A DNA stretch of 64,000 nt, taken from Hoyosella subflava DQS3-9A1 (GTDB lineage Bacteria > Actinomycetota > Actinomycetes > Mycobacteriales > Mycobacteriaceae). Shown here piece after piece: positions 1 through 8,587 of the stretch. A model generated the notes under the pieces. It was not told the DNA's origin. It saw only the letters and a list, made by a program, of their open reading frames with translations, and did not search any database. The position numbers were made by a program, and so were the translations under genes. Where the stretch lies: assembly GCF_000214175.1 (NCBI RefSeq), contig NC_015564.1, forward strand, positions 4,402,001 to 4,466,000, written 5' to 3'. Each line of letters begins with the position of its first letter. Positions within the stretch are counted from its first letter, which is position 1.

Positions 1-227
1 CGCTAGCCGGCGACCGTCGAGTCGGGCTGAGCCCTGATCAACTGTCGGATGAGCTGACCGCTACAGGCGTCTCCCCGTCGGTCGTAGATGGGTTGGTCAG
101 CTCAGGAGTTGGGACGACCGCGCCGGCTGAACTGATCATGCAGTCCGAGAGTTCCGCGCAGCAGACCCTTGCCCCCCACACCAGTACCCCAACTATCGAG
201 GCATCTCCGGAGGTCGAGGAAGCATGA
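1..227 (+). CDS. C-terminal end of an unidentified protein (cut by window start)
   Basis: An open frame (codons from base 3) runs in from the window edge and stops at TGA 225-227. The last 74 codons encode a hydrophilic, Ser/Thr/Ala/Glu-rich tail ending in EVEEA. The stop overlaps the ATG of the next gene (ATGA at 224-227), which indicates translational coupling, so the two are probably one operon. The visible tail has no recognisable domain. Its place upstream of a relaxase gene suggests a plasmid or conjugation function, but that is inference only. Confidence 0.45.
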   Translation, partial: LAGDRRVGLSPDQLSDELTATGVSPSVVDGLVSSGVGTTAPAELIMQSESSAQQTLAPHTSTPTIEASPEVEEA

Positions 228-961
228 CCGCAAGCGCCTCCAGCTCCGACGAGCTCCACGCATACCTGACTGAGGTGTTGGCGGCAGCGAACTCGCCGTT
301 GACTGTCTTACCGCCGTCCCCAGCCGAGAACCCCTGGAAGATTCACTTTCGAGACTCACGGCTCGACACGACCAGGCACCTCAGGCGCGACCAGCTCCAC
401 ACGCTGCTCGATACCCGACCGGCCGCTGCCGTCGTTACCGCATTGGAACACTGGTCGGCGGCCCCCGAGATCGTCATGGCCATCACAGATACGCACTTCC
501 GCCCCGATGAGATCCGCATCGGGAATGTCGAGAGTAACGCCCTGTTCCAGGGCGTCATCAACGTGGAATCTGAGCGTGACGAGATGACGATTGCTGTACC
601 AATCGACTCCATCTCACTCGATCCGCCCGAGTTGATCGGACCTAGTGCGCTACAGGCGATTGAGTCCACACTCGATCGCCTCACCGGCACCTCGGTGGAC
701 GAACGCCTCGACATGATCACCCCGATAGGCGTCCAGATTTCCACCGGCACGCTCACCCCGCCGGCCTGGTCGCCCCCCGTTGCACCCAGCACCACCTCGC
801 GCCCCAGTGCTGCGAAGGAGGCAGCTACTGCGGTCAGTTCGTTCATCGGGTCCTATCTGACCCATCGGGGACGCCAAGACCCGGCCAGTAGCTCAGACCC
901 AACCGACTTCACGCCAAGCTCACACCTGAGCCGACAGTCCGACCCCGGGCCACAGTTCTAA
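224..961 (+). CDS. Hypothetical protein of the conjugative-element region
   Basis: A 245-residue soluble protein that I do not recognise. It starts at an ATG overlapping the upstream stop, with GGAGG about 10 bases before it. The first 160 residues look like a folded alpha/beta domain. The last 80 are low complexity, rich in Pro, Ser and Thr, and look disordered. There is no signal peptide or membrane segment. It converges on the relaxase gene, with only about 30 bases between the two stops. Such genes are common beside TraA in actinobacterial plasmids; no function is assigned. Confidence 0.55.
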   Translation: MTASASSSDELHAYLTEVLAAANSPLTVLPPSPAENPWKIHFRDSRLDTTRHLRRDQLHTLLDTRPAAAVVTALEHWSAAPEIVMAITDTHFRPDEIRIGNVESNALFQGVINVESERDEMTIAVPIDSISLDPPELIGPSALQAIESTLDRLTGTSVDERLDMITPIGVQISTGTLTPPAWSPPVAPSTTSRPSAAKEAATAVSSFIGSYLTHRGRQDPASSSDPTDFTPSSHLSRQSDPGPQF

Positions 962-990
962 CGCCGGCTCGAGGGCACCCGGCAGGGTCA

Positions 991-3900
991 TCAGAGGTCA
1001 GCTGACGAATCCGGCCCCGTAGCCGGACCCCAGTTCACAGACGGTCCGGTCGTCTTCCCGACGGCCGGGCCGTTTGCTCTGTCTGCGGCCCGGTGCGCGA
1101 GGTAAGAGGCCGCGAAGGGGTCCAGATCCTCGTCGTCCTGTTCGGGGGTCTCCTCGATGGGCGCGTGGGTAAGTCTGGTGTGTTCGGCCAGGGTTGCGGC
1201 TGCGTAGTCGGCCAGCTCGGTGTCCATTCCGGGGTGCCGAGAGGGCAGGGGGGCCAGGTGCCCGAGGTCGGTGTCGGTGTCGACCTCGTAGCCCGATAGC
1301 CAGCCGGTGGCCGAGGCAAGCGGGTCGTCCGGGGAATCGACCTCGTGGTGCCACTGCGCGATCGCGGCGGCGACGTCAACGCCGCGGGCAAGTGCCTTAT
1401 CGACGGCGACGCGCAATGGCGCTGTCTCTGCCTCAGGCACCTCACCGACGGTCATGGCGCCGGCCAGGTGGGTGGTGTAGTCGCGCACGAGCAGATCGCG
1501 GGCGGCGGCGTAGCCGGCGGCCATGCGGTCCGGGTCCTCGGCTGCGGCAAGCGCGTCGCGCAGTTGCTCGGTGGCGGTGGTGTGGCCGTCGTCCCGGGCC
1601 AGGGCCGCGGCGAGAACGCCGCGGGCTGTGGTCAGGCGGGCGTCGACTCCTGGGGGCAGGTGTGGCTTCTCGGTCTCCACATCCAGGGGAGAGTCGGTGA
1701 CGGCGTAGGCGTGGTTCTCGGCCCGGCCGCGGGATAGGGCGACGTACAGGCCGCGGCGGTTGGTCGCCTCGTCGACGACGGTGCGGGAGACGTCGACGGT
1801 AATGCCCTGCGCGCGGTGGATAGTGCTCGCGTAGCCCAGCTCGGTACAGCCAGCGACGTAGTCAGCATCGAGAGTGACCCGGCCCCGGTGCCGGAGGTGC
1901 CGCACGGTCAGCGAACCGTCTGCGCCGACCTTCTCCACGCGCCAGCGGTCACCGTTCTGCACGCGGGAGCCGGGCCTGGTTCCACCCTTGGTGCGAAGGC
2001 CCCCGTTGTTGGCGCGGGTGACGACGATGTCGCCGCGGCCGGCGGTCAGATCGTCGGCCAGGTCGACCAGACGGCGCGCCTGAGCGGCTCCGGTGTCACG
2101 GTGACGATTCTGGATCTGGGTGTTGAGCACGCGGACTGTGGCGGTGGTGGAGGCCAGGACGATCCCGTCGCTCCCGGCGTCGGTGTCAGCGAAGTGATCG
2201 GCCACTGCGGCGGCGATCATCTCCTCGCGGGCGCCGCCGTGGACCCAGCCGTTGTCGGCGTGGAATTGCAGGGCGTCCTGATCGCCGGATCGGATGGCGA
2301 TAGAGGCGCGGGCCTGGGCGGTGTCGTCGCCGAAGCGGACGACGTCGGTCAGTTCGGGGGCGTTGGTCTCGGAGGCCACCAGGCGCATGAGTCCGCCGGA
2401 CTCGACGGCGTCGAGCTGCGCGGGATCTCCCACCATGCGCACCACCGCGCCGCGATCGCGGGCGATCTCCACGAGCGCCGCGACGTCCTTGGTGGAGGCC
2501 ATGGCGGCCTCATCGAGCAGCAGCATCGCACCCGGTTCGATGGTGACCGGCAGCTCTTCGGGACTGCGGGCGGCGAACCCCATGTACTCCATTTTTCCGC
2601 GCCACCGGTAGGTCAGCGAGGCCAACGTGCGGGCTTCGGCGCCGATCTCCTCACCGAGAGTGTCGGCGGCGACCGCGGACGGCGCCAGGGCGATGACCTG
2701 TCGGCCGGAAGCTTGCCAGGCGGCGGTGACGGCCTTCATGGAGGTGGTCTTGCCCGTGCCGGCGGGACCGACGCCGGCGGCGACGAGTTGCCCGGACAGG
2801 CAGAAGTGTTCGGCCAGCGCGCGTTGTCCGGGGTTGAGGACGCGGCCGCTCGCGGACTCTTGCTCGGCGATAACCGCTCGCAGTTGCTCGCCGGTGGTGA
2901 ACACCGGGACGGGAGTTTGTGCGGCGGCGACGACCTGGCCCTCGGCGTCGAGCATGGCGGTTGAGGTGTGGAGCAGCTCGCCGTGGCGCTCGAGGACACC
3001 GAGCCCGTCGGAGTCGCGCCGCAATGCGGTGGGCGCCTCCAGCGTCTCGGGCGTCGACAGGGCCACCGACCCGCGTCCCAGGGCGTGGTCGACCACGGTA
3101 GTCACCGCGTGGTCCCGCTCGGTGGGTGAGGTGAACGCGACGTTGGTCAGTTGGGTCTCGACCACGGCCCGCACGTGCGCATGGGTCCACGTCGCGCGGG
3201 CATCGGACACGGCCTCGATGACGCGGGCGGACTCGACCTCGACGGCCTCCATCTGCCGCACCGAGGGGTTCATCTCGCGCGCCTGACTGTCCGGAGTTTC
3301 GGGGTTCAGTGCACGGGAGACCATGGCGTCGACGGCGGCTTCTGATCCGAGGTGACGGGCGGCCAATCGGCGCCAGGTCGACTGGTGGTCGGCCAGCGAC
3401 CGGGACTCCTGCTTGCCTTCCCGAGTGTCTAGCGTGGCTTGCTGGAGAAGCGCGTACTGGACCGCCTGAGTCGGTGCCCGACCGTGGGTGGCCCGGTACT
3501 CGGCGAGGAGCTCGTCGCGGCGAGCCTCGACCATCTGACGGCGTGAGGAGAACGCCCGGCACAGCGTCTGATCAATGCCGGCGACCTCCCAGACGGGCTG
3601 CCTGTCGCGTGTGGGATAGCGGGCCTCGAACGCCACGCCCATCTCCCGGCGCAGGCGATCAACGATCGCCGCGTTGTAGCGCTGGGACGCGGCCACGGCG
3701 TGCTTGTGTAGCGCCGCACCATCGAGGGCGGACCACTTGCCGTCGACGCCCAACACCTTGTTCGACACCGCGCAGTGGGTGTGGAGGTTCGGGTCGCCGG
3801 CGCGGGTGTCGTAGTGGTCGAACTGGGCCACGATCAGACCGTGGGTGTCGATCTGGCGCTCGCTGCGATCACCGCGGCGGGTGAAGGCGGCCTCGCGCTC

Positions 3901-4548
3901 GATCCACGCCAGGGAGTCGTTGACGCACTCGCGGTGGATGCGTTCGATCTCTCGCCGGGTGTCGGTGTCCGCCAGAGCCCATAGGGTGCTGACGGACTTC
4001 TGCGGAGTGAACACCAGATCCATTCCGGCGACCGGCTGACGCACGTTGCTTCGCTGCGCGGCGGCCCAGGACAGCAGCTCCCGCTCCGTGGGTGGCTGGT
4101 GCCCGAACTTGGCGCGGTAGTGCTTGTCTGCCAGCGTCCGCCAGAGGTCCGAGGTGGTGGCCTTGTCGATCGTGTGGCCCTCCTCGGCCAGCTCCCGGAG
4201 CGTGGACTTGTACTCCTCCACGAGCGGGATCTCGTTCTTGAACTCCGGGAACTTCCGACCGAGCGCGGTCGCCTTGAGGTCGGCGCCGGCCTCGAGCATC
4301 TGGTCGGTGTTGGGGTGCCGGCCCTCGCCGAACAGCGCCTTCATCTGCTCCTCGGACACCGTGCCGGAAACCGGGCTGATCTCAGAGAGCGCTTCCAAGC
4401 CAGCGCCGTGCCAGCGGCCGGGAGGGGTGCCATTGGCGGTGTAGTAGTCGGTCAGCTCCTGGCCACGTTCGCGCAGCCGGTCAGCAGTAGCTACCTGACG
4501 TGTCAGGTAGCTGTAGCCGTCCCCGCCGTGCAGCACGTGGAGGGTCAT
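991..4548 (-). CDS. traA: MobF-family conjugative relaxase/helicase (TraA/TrwC type)
   Basis: A protein of about 1185 residues with the two-part layout of MobF relaxases. The N-terminal third is a TrwC relaxase domain, which nicks oriT and becomes linked to DNA through tyrosine. It shows an early DGYSYL stretch with candidate tyrosines and the metal-binding three-His signature, seen as DPNLHTHCAVSN. The C-terminal part is an SF1 RecD-like helicase with Walker A GPAGTGKT near residue 595, Walker B LLLDEAAM, the GDPAQLDAVESGG motif, and a late motif STIHRAQGITVD before VALSRGR. The C-terminus is acidic and low complexity. I chose ATG at 4548 because MTLHVLHGG fits family N-termini; GTG at 4560 is an alternative. 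It would act in plasmid transfer. No coupling protein or type IV secretion genes are in view, so the element may be partial or simply continue outside. Confidence 0.92.
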   Translation of the reverse strand: MTLHVLHGGDGYSYLTRQVATADRLRERGQELTDYYTANGTPPGRWHGAGLEALSEISPVSGTVSEEQMKALFGEGRHPNTDQMLEAGADLKATALGRKFPEFKNEIPLVEEYKSTLRELAEEGHTIDKATTSDLWRTLADKHYRAKFGHQPPTERELLSWAAAQRSNVRQPVAGMDLVFTPQKSVSTLWALADTDTRREIERIHRECVNDSLAWIEREAAFTRRGDRSERQIDTHGLIVAQFDHYDTRAGDPNLHTHCAVSNKVLGVDGKWSALDGAALHKHAVAASQRYNAAIVDRLRREMGVAFEARYPTRDRQPVWEVAGIDQTLCRAFSSRRQMVEARRDELLAEYRATHGRAPTQAVQYALLQQATLDTREGKQESRSLADHQSTWRRLAARHLGSEAAVDAMVSRALNPETPDSQAREMNPSVRQMEAVEVESARVIEAVSDARATWTHAHVRAVVETQLTNVAFTSPTERDHAVTTVVDHALGRGSVALSTPETLEAPTALRRDSDGLGVLERHGELLHTSTAMLDAEGQVVAAAQTPVPVFTTGEQLRAVIAEQESASGRVLNPGQRALAEHFCLSGQLVAAGVGPAGTGKTTSMKAVTAAWQASGRQVIALAPSAVAADTLGEEIGAEARTLASLTYRWRGKMEYMGFAARSPEELPVTIEPGAMLLLDEAAMASTKDVAALVEIARDRGAVVRMVGDPAQLDAVESGGLMRLVASETNAPELTDVVRFGDDTAQARASIAIRSGDQDALQFHADNGWVHGGAREEMIAAAVADHFADTDAGSDGIVLASTTATVRVLNTQIQNRHRDTGAAQARRLVDLADDLTAGRGDIVVTRANNGGLRTKGGTRPGSRVQNGDRWRVEKVGADGSLTVRHLRHRGRVTLDADYVAGCTELGYASTIHRAQGITVDVSRTVVDEATNRRGLYVALSRGRAENHAYAVTDSPLDVETEKPHLPPGVDARLTTARGVLAAALARDDGHTTATEQLRDALAAAEDPDRMAAGYAAARDLLVRDYTTHLAGAMTVGEVPEAETAPLRVAVDKALARGVDVAAAIAQWHHEVDSPDDPLASATGWLSGYEVDTDTDLGHLAPLPSRHPGMDTELADYAAATLAEHTRLTHAPIEETPEQDDEDLDPFAASYLAHRAADRANGPAVGKTTGPSVNWGPATGPDSSADL

Positions 4549-4560
4549 CACGACGCCCAC

Positions 4561-4787
4561 TCTAACCCCACGCCCGCCGCCCGGTCACGGACGAAGTCTG
4601 AAAATCAGCAAGAGGTGTGTAGGTTCTCAAGGCTGAGCGAAGCGAAGTTGGTGCGTGGAACGAAGTGACACGCCGGGGTTGGCTCTGCTGCGGGACGGGG
4701 GCAAACAAGGGTCTGGTGGGGGAGGAGCGGCGTGGATAGAGTTGACGGCGAGAACAGACACAGCCGGACGACAGGGGAGTGACGACC
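4561..4787. other. Divergent intergenic region; candidate oriT/promoter zone
   Basis: About 220 bases between the divergently read relaxase gene and the small gene at 4788. It contains repeated purine-rich words (GCGAAGCGAAG near 4640 and GGAACGAAGTGACAC near 4658-4672) and G-rich runs. MobF relaxase genes commonly sit next to their transfer origin, so this is the best place in the window for a nic site, and it must also hold both promoters. No exact nic sequence can be read off; this is inferred from position. Confidence 0.3.
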
Positions 4788-5156
4788 GTGGCTAAGACCT
4801 CCGACAAGACCAGCGCCCGCAACCGGGCGCGCCAGGCGCTGGCCGAGAAGCAGCGCAAGCGCCGAGAACGCGACGAGCGCATAGAAGCCGCCGCCACCCG
4901 TTACTTCGCCGCCGCCGACGCGATCGAGAAGGCGCGACTCGACGCAGGCGAGGCGATCAAAGCTCTTGTCGACGAGGGCGAACCGCGCGCCGAGATCGCC
5001 GAACTGCTCGGCATCACCACCCGCGACATCAAGCTGTCCCTCGACACCCTCACCAACGAAGACACCGGCGAAGCTCAGGAGCAGAGCGAGGATGTGTCAG
5101 CGGAGCCCGATGACTCTGCACACGACGACACGACCGAGGACCGCCACGTGGCATGA
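4788..5156 (+). CDS. Small charged helical protein next to the relaxase (possible relaxosome accessory)
   Basis: A protein of about 122 residues. The N-terminus is very basic (Lys/Arg-rich, likely coiled coil) and the C-terminus is acidic. In the middle, EIAELLGITTRDIK reads like a short helix-turn-helix. GTG at 4788 is preferred over GTG at 4779 because AGGGGAG at 4773-4779 is then about 8 bases upstream. It is transcribed away from traA and overlaps the next gene by ATGA. Small HTH-like proteins beside relaxase genes are often DNA-binding accessory factors or plasmid regulators; that role is inferred. Confidence 0.6.
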   Translation: MAKTSDKTSARNRARQALAEKQRKRRERDERIEAAATRYFAAADAIEKARLDAGEAIKALVDEGEPRAEIAELLGITTRDIKLSLDTLTNEDTGEAQEQSEDVSAEPDDSAHDDTTEDRHVA

Positions 5157-5704
5157 ACACCTTCGACGATGTCCCGCTGCCCGGGTTGGAGTACGAACAC
5201 CAGTCCCGGCGGCTGGACGTCGCCACCCCCCGGCGCCCGTACAGCGCGCACATCATGCCCAGCGAAGAGACAATCGAGCGCTTCTGGTCGCGGGTCGTCC
5301 GAACGCCCCGCTGCTGGATCTGGACCGGAGCGATCAGCGGAGGAGACGGCTACGGTCGCATCACCTGGCGATCGAACGGCGTCAGCCGAACCGAGTCAGC
5401 TCACCGGTTCGCGCTCCTCGTCGAGGGCGAGCTTATCGACGGGGCAGTAGGGGAGCACCGCTGCAATGAACCGCTCTGTGTCCGCGTCGACTCGGAGCAC
5501 CTTATAGCCTCCACGCAGTCCGCGAACCTGCGCTACGCGGTCGCCTGCGGCCGCACCGGAATCATTCGTGAACTCGTCGCCCGCCAGGATCGCCACGCCC
5601 GCTCGCGCGCGGTTCGCGACGCCATTGCCGACGGCTGGGACCCCCACGCCTACAAGGCGGCATCCGGTAACACAGCACCGATAGACGCCCCCCATTTGTT
5701 CTGA
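5153..5704 (+). CDS. HNH-type endonuclease-like protein
   Basis: A 183-residue protein starting at an ATG that overlaps the upstream stop. The centre has the layout of phage and plasmid HNH proteins: CWIWTGA with GYG and then RxxxR, HRFAL, EHRCNEPLCVRVDSEHL, and a C-terminal region rich in Arg and Ala. The HRCN...C...V..EHL pattern matches HNH family members in which zinc-binding Cys and catalytic His surround the conserved Asn. It may be a homing or self-defence nuclease of the mobile element. The fold assignment is by eye. Confidence 0.65.
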   Translation: MNTFDDVPLPGLEYEHQSRRLDVATPRRPYSAHIMPSEETIERFWSRVVRTPRCWIWTGAISGGDGYGRITWRSNGVSRTESAHRFALLVEGELIDGAVGEHRCNEPLCVRVDSEHLIASTQSANLRYAVACGRTGIIRELVARQDRHARSRAVRDAIADGWDPHAYKAASGNTAPIDAPHLF

Positions 5705-5728
5705 CCCACCGTAGATTCACCAGTAGAA

Positions 5729-5754
5729 AAGGCCCCGCCAGATAGTGGGGCCTT
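5729..5754. terminator. Hairpin terminator between convergent genes
   Basis: An 8-bp perfect stem (AAGGCCCC / GGGGCCTT) with a 10-base loop lies between the convergent genes ending at 5704 and 5794. Read on the minus strand, the stem is followed by TTTTCTAC, a typical intrinsic terminator. It probably serves both strands. Confidence 0.75.
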
Positions 5755-5793
5755 CGTCAGCTTCAGTCGGGGCAGATGTGTCAGCGCCCGGCC

Positions 5794-6102
5794 CTAACGC
5801 CGGCGTTTTCGCGCTGACCAAGACTGCGGCAGCGTCCACCGCAGCGGGGTCTGATCGAACAACGCCCGGGCCAGAGGCGACCGGTACCGCGCATCGTTTC
5901 GCACCGCGAACGACCAATGACCGATCAGCCAGGCCAACACCCCGAGCGCTGCGACGGTCGGCGCCCAGGTGCGATCCTGGATGACACCGAGCAGTCCGAT
6001 GATGGCGCAGAACCCGCCAGTGATTCGAGCGATCGGCGGGGCGAGTACTGCTGCGCCGGCCACTACGACTACCGCCAGAAATGCAGTCCCTGGGTCCCAC
6101 AT
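5794..6102 (-). CDS. Small membrane protein, unknown function
   Basis: A 102-residue protein with about three hydrophobic segments: residues 5-25 (FLAVVVVAGAAVLAP), around 28-42 (GGFCAIIGLLGVIQD), and about 47-65 (TVAALGVLAWLIGHW). A basic C-terminal tail follows (WSARKRRR). It lies 15 bases downstream of the gene at 6118-6420 and probably shares its transcript. Small membrane proteins of this size occur in actinobacterial conjugative plasmids, but no family is recognised. Confidence 0.55.
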   Translation of the reverse strand: MWDPGTAFLAVVVVAGAAVLAPPIARITGGFCAIIGLLGVIQDRTWAPTVAALGVLAWLIGHWSFAVRNDARYRSPLARALFDQTPLRWTLPQSWSARKRRR

Positions 6103-6117
6103 CGGCCTATCACTTTC

Positions 6118-6420
6118 CTACAGCTGCGCCCGGATGCGTGTGAGGATGTCCGGGAACTGCTCCGCAGTCACGCCGAAGTCGTACCGCAACCGGTCGATTG
6201 CCTCGGCTTCGGAGTAGTCCAGGGCGTCGAGCTGGTCCTGGCGCTCGAAGATCAGAGCATTAAGCAGCTTCTCGCCCATCGACCACGCAGCATCAGGCTC
6301 CCCGCCCTGTTCTCGTGCTTCATGTGAGCGGTCCACCGCCCTGGCGATTGTCTGGCCCTGCTTGTCGCGCTGCGTCGCCATGATCTTGTCGTCGGTCTCA
6401 CTCATCGTCATCCCCGCCAT
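6118..6420 (-). CDS. Hypothetical hydrophilic protein
   Basis: A 100-residue soluble, charged protein. ATG at 6420 is chosen because GGGAG lies about 6 bases upstream; in-frame ATGs at 6411 and 6405 are alternatives. A longer frame reaching 6585 has no supporting start signal. No domain is recognised; the C-terminal half looks helical (YSEAEAIDRLRYDFGVTAEQ). It is probably co-transcribed with the membrane protein downstream. Confidence 0.5.
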   Translation of the reverse strand: MAGMTMSETDDKIMATQRDKQGQTIARAVDRSHEAREQGGEPDAAWSMGEKLLNALIFERQDQLDALDYSEAEAIDRLRYDFGVTAEQFPDILTRIRAQL

Positions 6421-6602
6421 TTCTGCTCCCTGACACTGGGCCCCTAGTGTCCCCGGTGGGTCCGACACCCTCCAGCGAATAGCGATGCGTCTGGACCGTG
6501 TCCGAATCAGCCCCGGGGCGGTCGTTCCGCTAGTTGAAAATGCGTCTAGTCCCCTACATGAACGCCCGAGAGTAAAATTAAGCACCCTATTTACTGTCAG
6601 TA

Positions 6603-7415
6603 GTGTACATTGTCCTCATGATCGCAAAAGTCGACGCCATCAGAAGCCTCACGGCTTCGGGCTTCCTCGATGTCCTGAAGTGGGCGGCGCCTGTGGCGTT
6701 CGCTGCGACAGATCAGCTGTACGACGAGGACCAGGGGCACGGCCAGGGTTTCGTCGGCTTCGTTAATTTCACGCACTTCAAAGATCTCGTTGATCGTGCC
6801 ACGGCGAATGGTCGCTTCAAGCTGGGCGACGGGCTCGCCGGCCTCGGTGAGGACGTGCTCAAGCGGGGCATCACACCGGAGGCGTTCGGCTCGATGCCGA
6901 GGCTTCCGGCGGGTGCGGTCGTGCGCCGGGACTACAGGCAATCTCCGGGCTGGGCGATTGAGGGCTACCGGGTTCTGCTGCAGTCGTACCCGTTCGGCAA
7001 GATCGACGACATCAAGTGGGCGCAGCGTAGCGACGTGAAGAAGCGCGTCGCAGACCAGTTCTTCGTCGGAGACGCAGAGCTCTTCTCCCACGAAGAGCTC
7101 GGCCTTGAGTCGGTCCCGGGCGTCCCAGACGACGACGGCTTCGCCGGTGTGACGCTCATTGCGGCGCACGCGTTTAACCCGGCGACGAAACAGTTCCAGA
7201 TTTACATCGGGCAGAGCAAAAACCCCGAGTACGCGGACAATTCCTGCTGGCGCTGGAGAACGCTGTTGCTCTCGGGCGGCACCCCGGCCGGAGGAACGGA
7301 CCTACCGGCCTCGCTCTCGATGCCCAGAGGCGGCGCCTCGGCTGACGTCGAGGACGTGCCGGTGCGGATTAAGCGGACTGGCGCGGGCGAAGGGTCGGGC
7401 ACCGCGGATGGCTGA
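6603..7415 (+). CDS. Unknown protein, first gene of the ImmA/helicase cassette
   Basis: A 265-270-residue protein with no domain I recognise. Translation may begin at GTG 6603 or, more naturally, at ATG 6618 (MIAKVDAIRSL). The start follows an AT-rich stretch at about 6570-6600 that probably holds the promoter, so the mRNA may be almost leaderless. The protein looks soluble and globular, with aromatic-rich blocks such as GYRVLLQSYPFGKIDD. Its stop overlaps the start of the XRE/ImmA gene (ATGGCTGA at 7408-7415), a sign of tight coupling. The cassette suggests a sensor or effector in a defence or stress system; this is inference. Confidence 0.7.
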   Translation: MYIVLMIAKVDAIRSLTASGFLDVLKWAAPVAFAATDQLYDEDQGHGQGFVGFVNFTHFKDLVDRATANGRFKLGDGLAGLGEDVLKRGITPEAFGSMPRLPAGAVVRRDYRQSPGWAIEGYRVLLQSYPFGKIDDIKWAQRSDVKKRVADQFFVGDAELFSHEELGLESVPGVPDDDGFAGVTLIAAHAFNPATKQFQIYIGQSKNPEYADNSCWRWRTLLLSGGTPAGGTDLPASLSMPRGGASADVEDVPVRIKRTGAGEGSGTADG

Positions 7416-8520
7416 GGTACGCCGACCGTCCCAGACGCTCGCAGCCGCAGCTTCGTTCTTCAACGGTGAGCGCCTCACCATGGCGCGCCAGCTTAAGGGG
7501 CTCAAGAAATCTCACCTCGCCACTCTCATCAAGATGTCACCCGCCTCGGTGACGGCATGGGAGAGCGGCGCCAAACAACCCAACCGCGCGACGGTGGCGA
7601 AGCTGGCTTTGGCGCTACAGGTCGAACCGCAGTTTTTTGGGGGCGGCGCTCCGCCGAAGACCGACAAGCCCAACTTCCGTTCTCTACGCTCGACGCCGCA
7701 AATCGCGCAAGACGAGGCGGAGGCGTACGGCCGGTTCGTTGCCGAGATTGCGGGGATGCTCGAGAACGCCGTCGAGTTTCCCGAGGTGCTGCTCCCAGAC
7801 CTCCCGACTGACCCCGATGAGCGATCGATGACCCCTGAGAAGGCAGCGCGAGCTGCGCGGGAGTACTTCGGTGTCGGACCGGGGCCAGTGCAACACGTCG
7901 TGCGCCTCGTCGAGCGCAGCGGCGTGGTGGTGGTGTTCAGCGAACCTGGCGTGGCCGCCATCGACGCCTATTCGCTGCACTCGGCAACCCGCCCGATCAT
8001 CGTGCTGAACCCCGTGAAGGACGACTACTACCGGCAGCGCTTCGACGTTGCCCACGAGCTCGGCCACCTGATCATGCATCACGACGCGGAGCCGGGCGGC
8101 AAAGTCGTGGAGGAGCAGGCCAACAGATTCGCGTCGGAGTTTCTGATGCCAGCCGACGAGATCGCGCCGTTCCTTCCCGCCTCGACGGCGGGCAAGGCGT
8201 GGGCGAAACTGGCAGATCTCAAGGAGTACTGGGGTGTGAGCCTCGCGGCCCTGTTATATCGAGCTCGTGCGCTCGGAATCATGAACGACGTCTCGTACCG
8301 CAACGCCGTCATCCGTATGTCCCAGAACGGCTGGCGGCGGGCCGAGCCTGGACGAATCTCCTCGCTGGAAATGCCTTCGATGCTGCCGCGCGCACGTGAG
8401 GTGCTCCACGAGGCAGGCGTCGACGAAGAGTCCTTCCTCACCGGTTCGGGGCTGCCCGTTGGCCTGTACAAGATCGCCGCATCGCGGGTGCCAGTCTCGG
8501 CAATGCGGGAGCCGACGTAG
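7408..8520 (+). CDS. XRE regulator fused to ImmA/IrrE-family metallopeptidase
   Basis: A 370-residue fusion. Residues about 20-75 form a XRE helix-turn-helix (KSHLATLIKMSPASVTAWESG...PNRATVAKLALAL). Residues about 190-260 form an ImmA/IrrE peptidase with the zinc motif HELGHLIMHH near residue 211 and a downstream glutamate in KVVEEQANRFASEFLMP. Members of this family cleave repressors after stress, for example ImmR of ICEBs1 and DdrO of Deinococcus. The ATG at 7408 overlaps the upstream stop by 8 bases. A longer open frame back to 7159 is out of register with the upstream coding gene and is rejected. It probably controls the cassette or its element by cleaving a partner or itself. Confidence 0.9.
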   Translation: MAEVRRPSQTLAAAASFFNGERLTMARQLKGLKKSHLATLIKMSPASVTAWESGAKQPNRATVAKLALALQVEPQFFGGGAPPKTDKPNFRSLRSTPQIAQDEAEAYGRFVAEIAGMLENAVEFPEVLLPDLPTDPDERSMTPEKAARAAREYFGVGPGPVQHVVRLVERSGVVVVFSEPGVAAIDAYSLHSATRPIIVLNPVKDDYYRQRFDVAHELGHLIMHHDAEPGGKVVEEQANRFASEFLMPADEIAPFLPASTAGKAWAKLADLKEYWGVSLAALLYRARALGIMNDVSYRNAVIRMSQNGWRRAEPGRISSLEMPSMLPRAREVLHEAGVDEESFLTGSGLPVGLYKIAASRVPVSAMREPT

Positions 8521-8587
8521 TGAGCGCGATGGGCGACCCCACTTGTAGCCACGACGCAGCGCATCGCCTCCACGAGCGGATCCTCTG

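Noticed and set aside
1816-2964. A 382-residue open frame antisense to the relaxase gene
   Set aside because: It is Gly/Val/Asp-rich without a domain and lies fully opposite the helicase motifs of traA; long antisense frames are normal in high-GC DNA.
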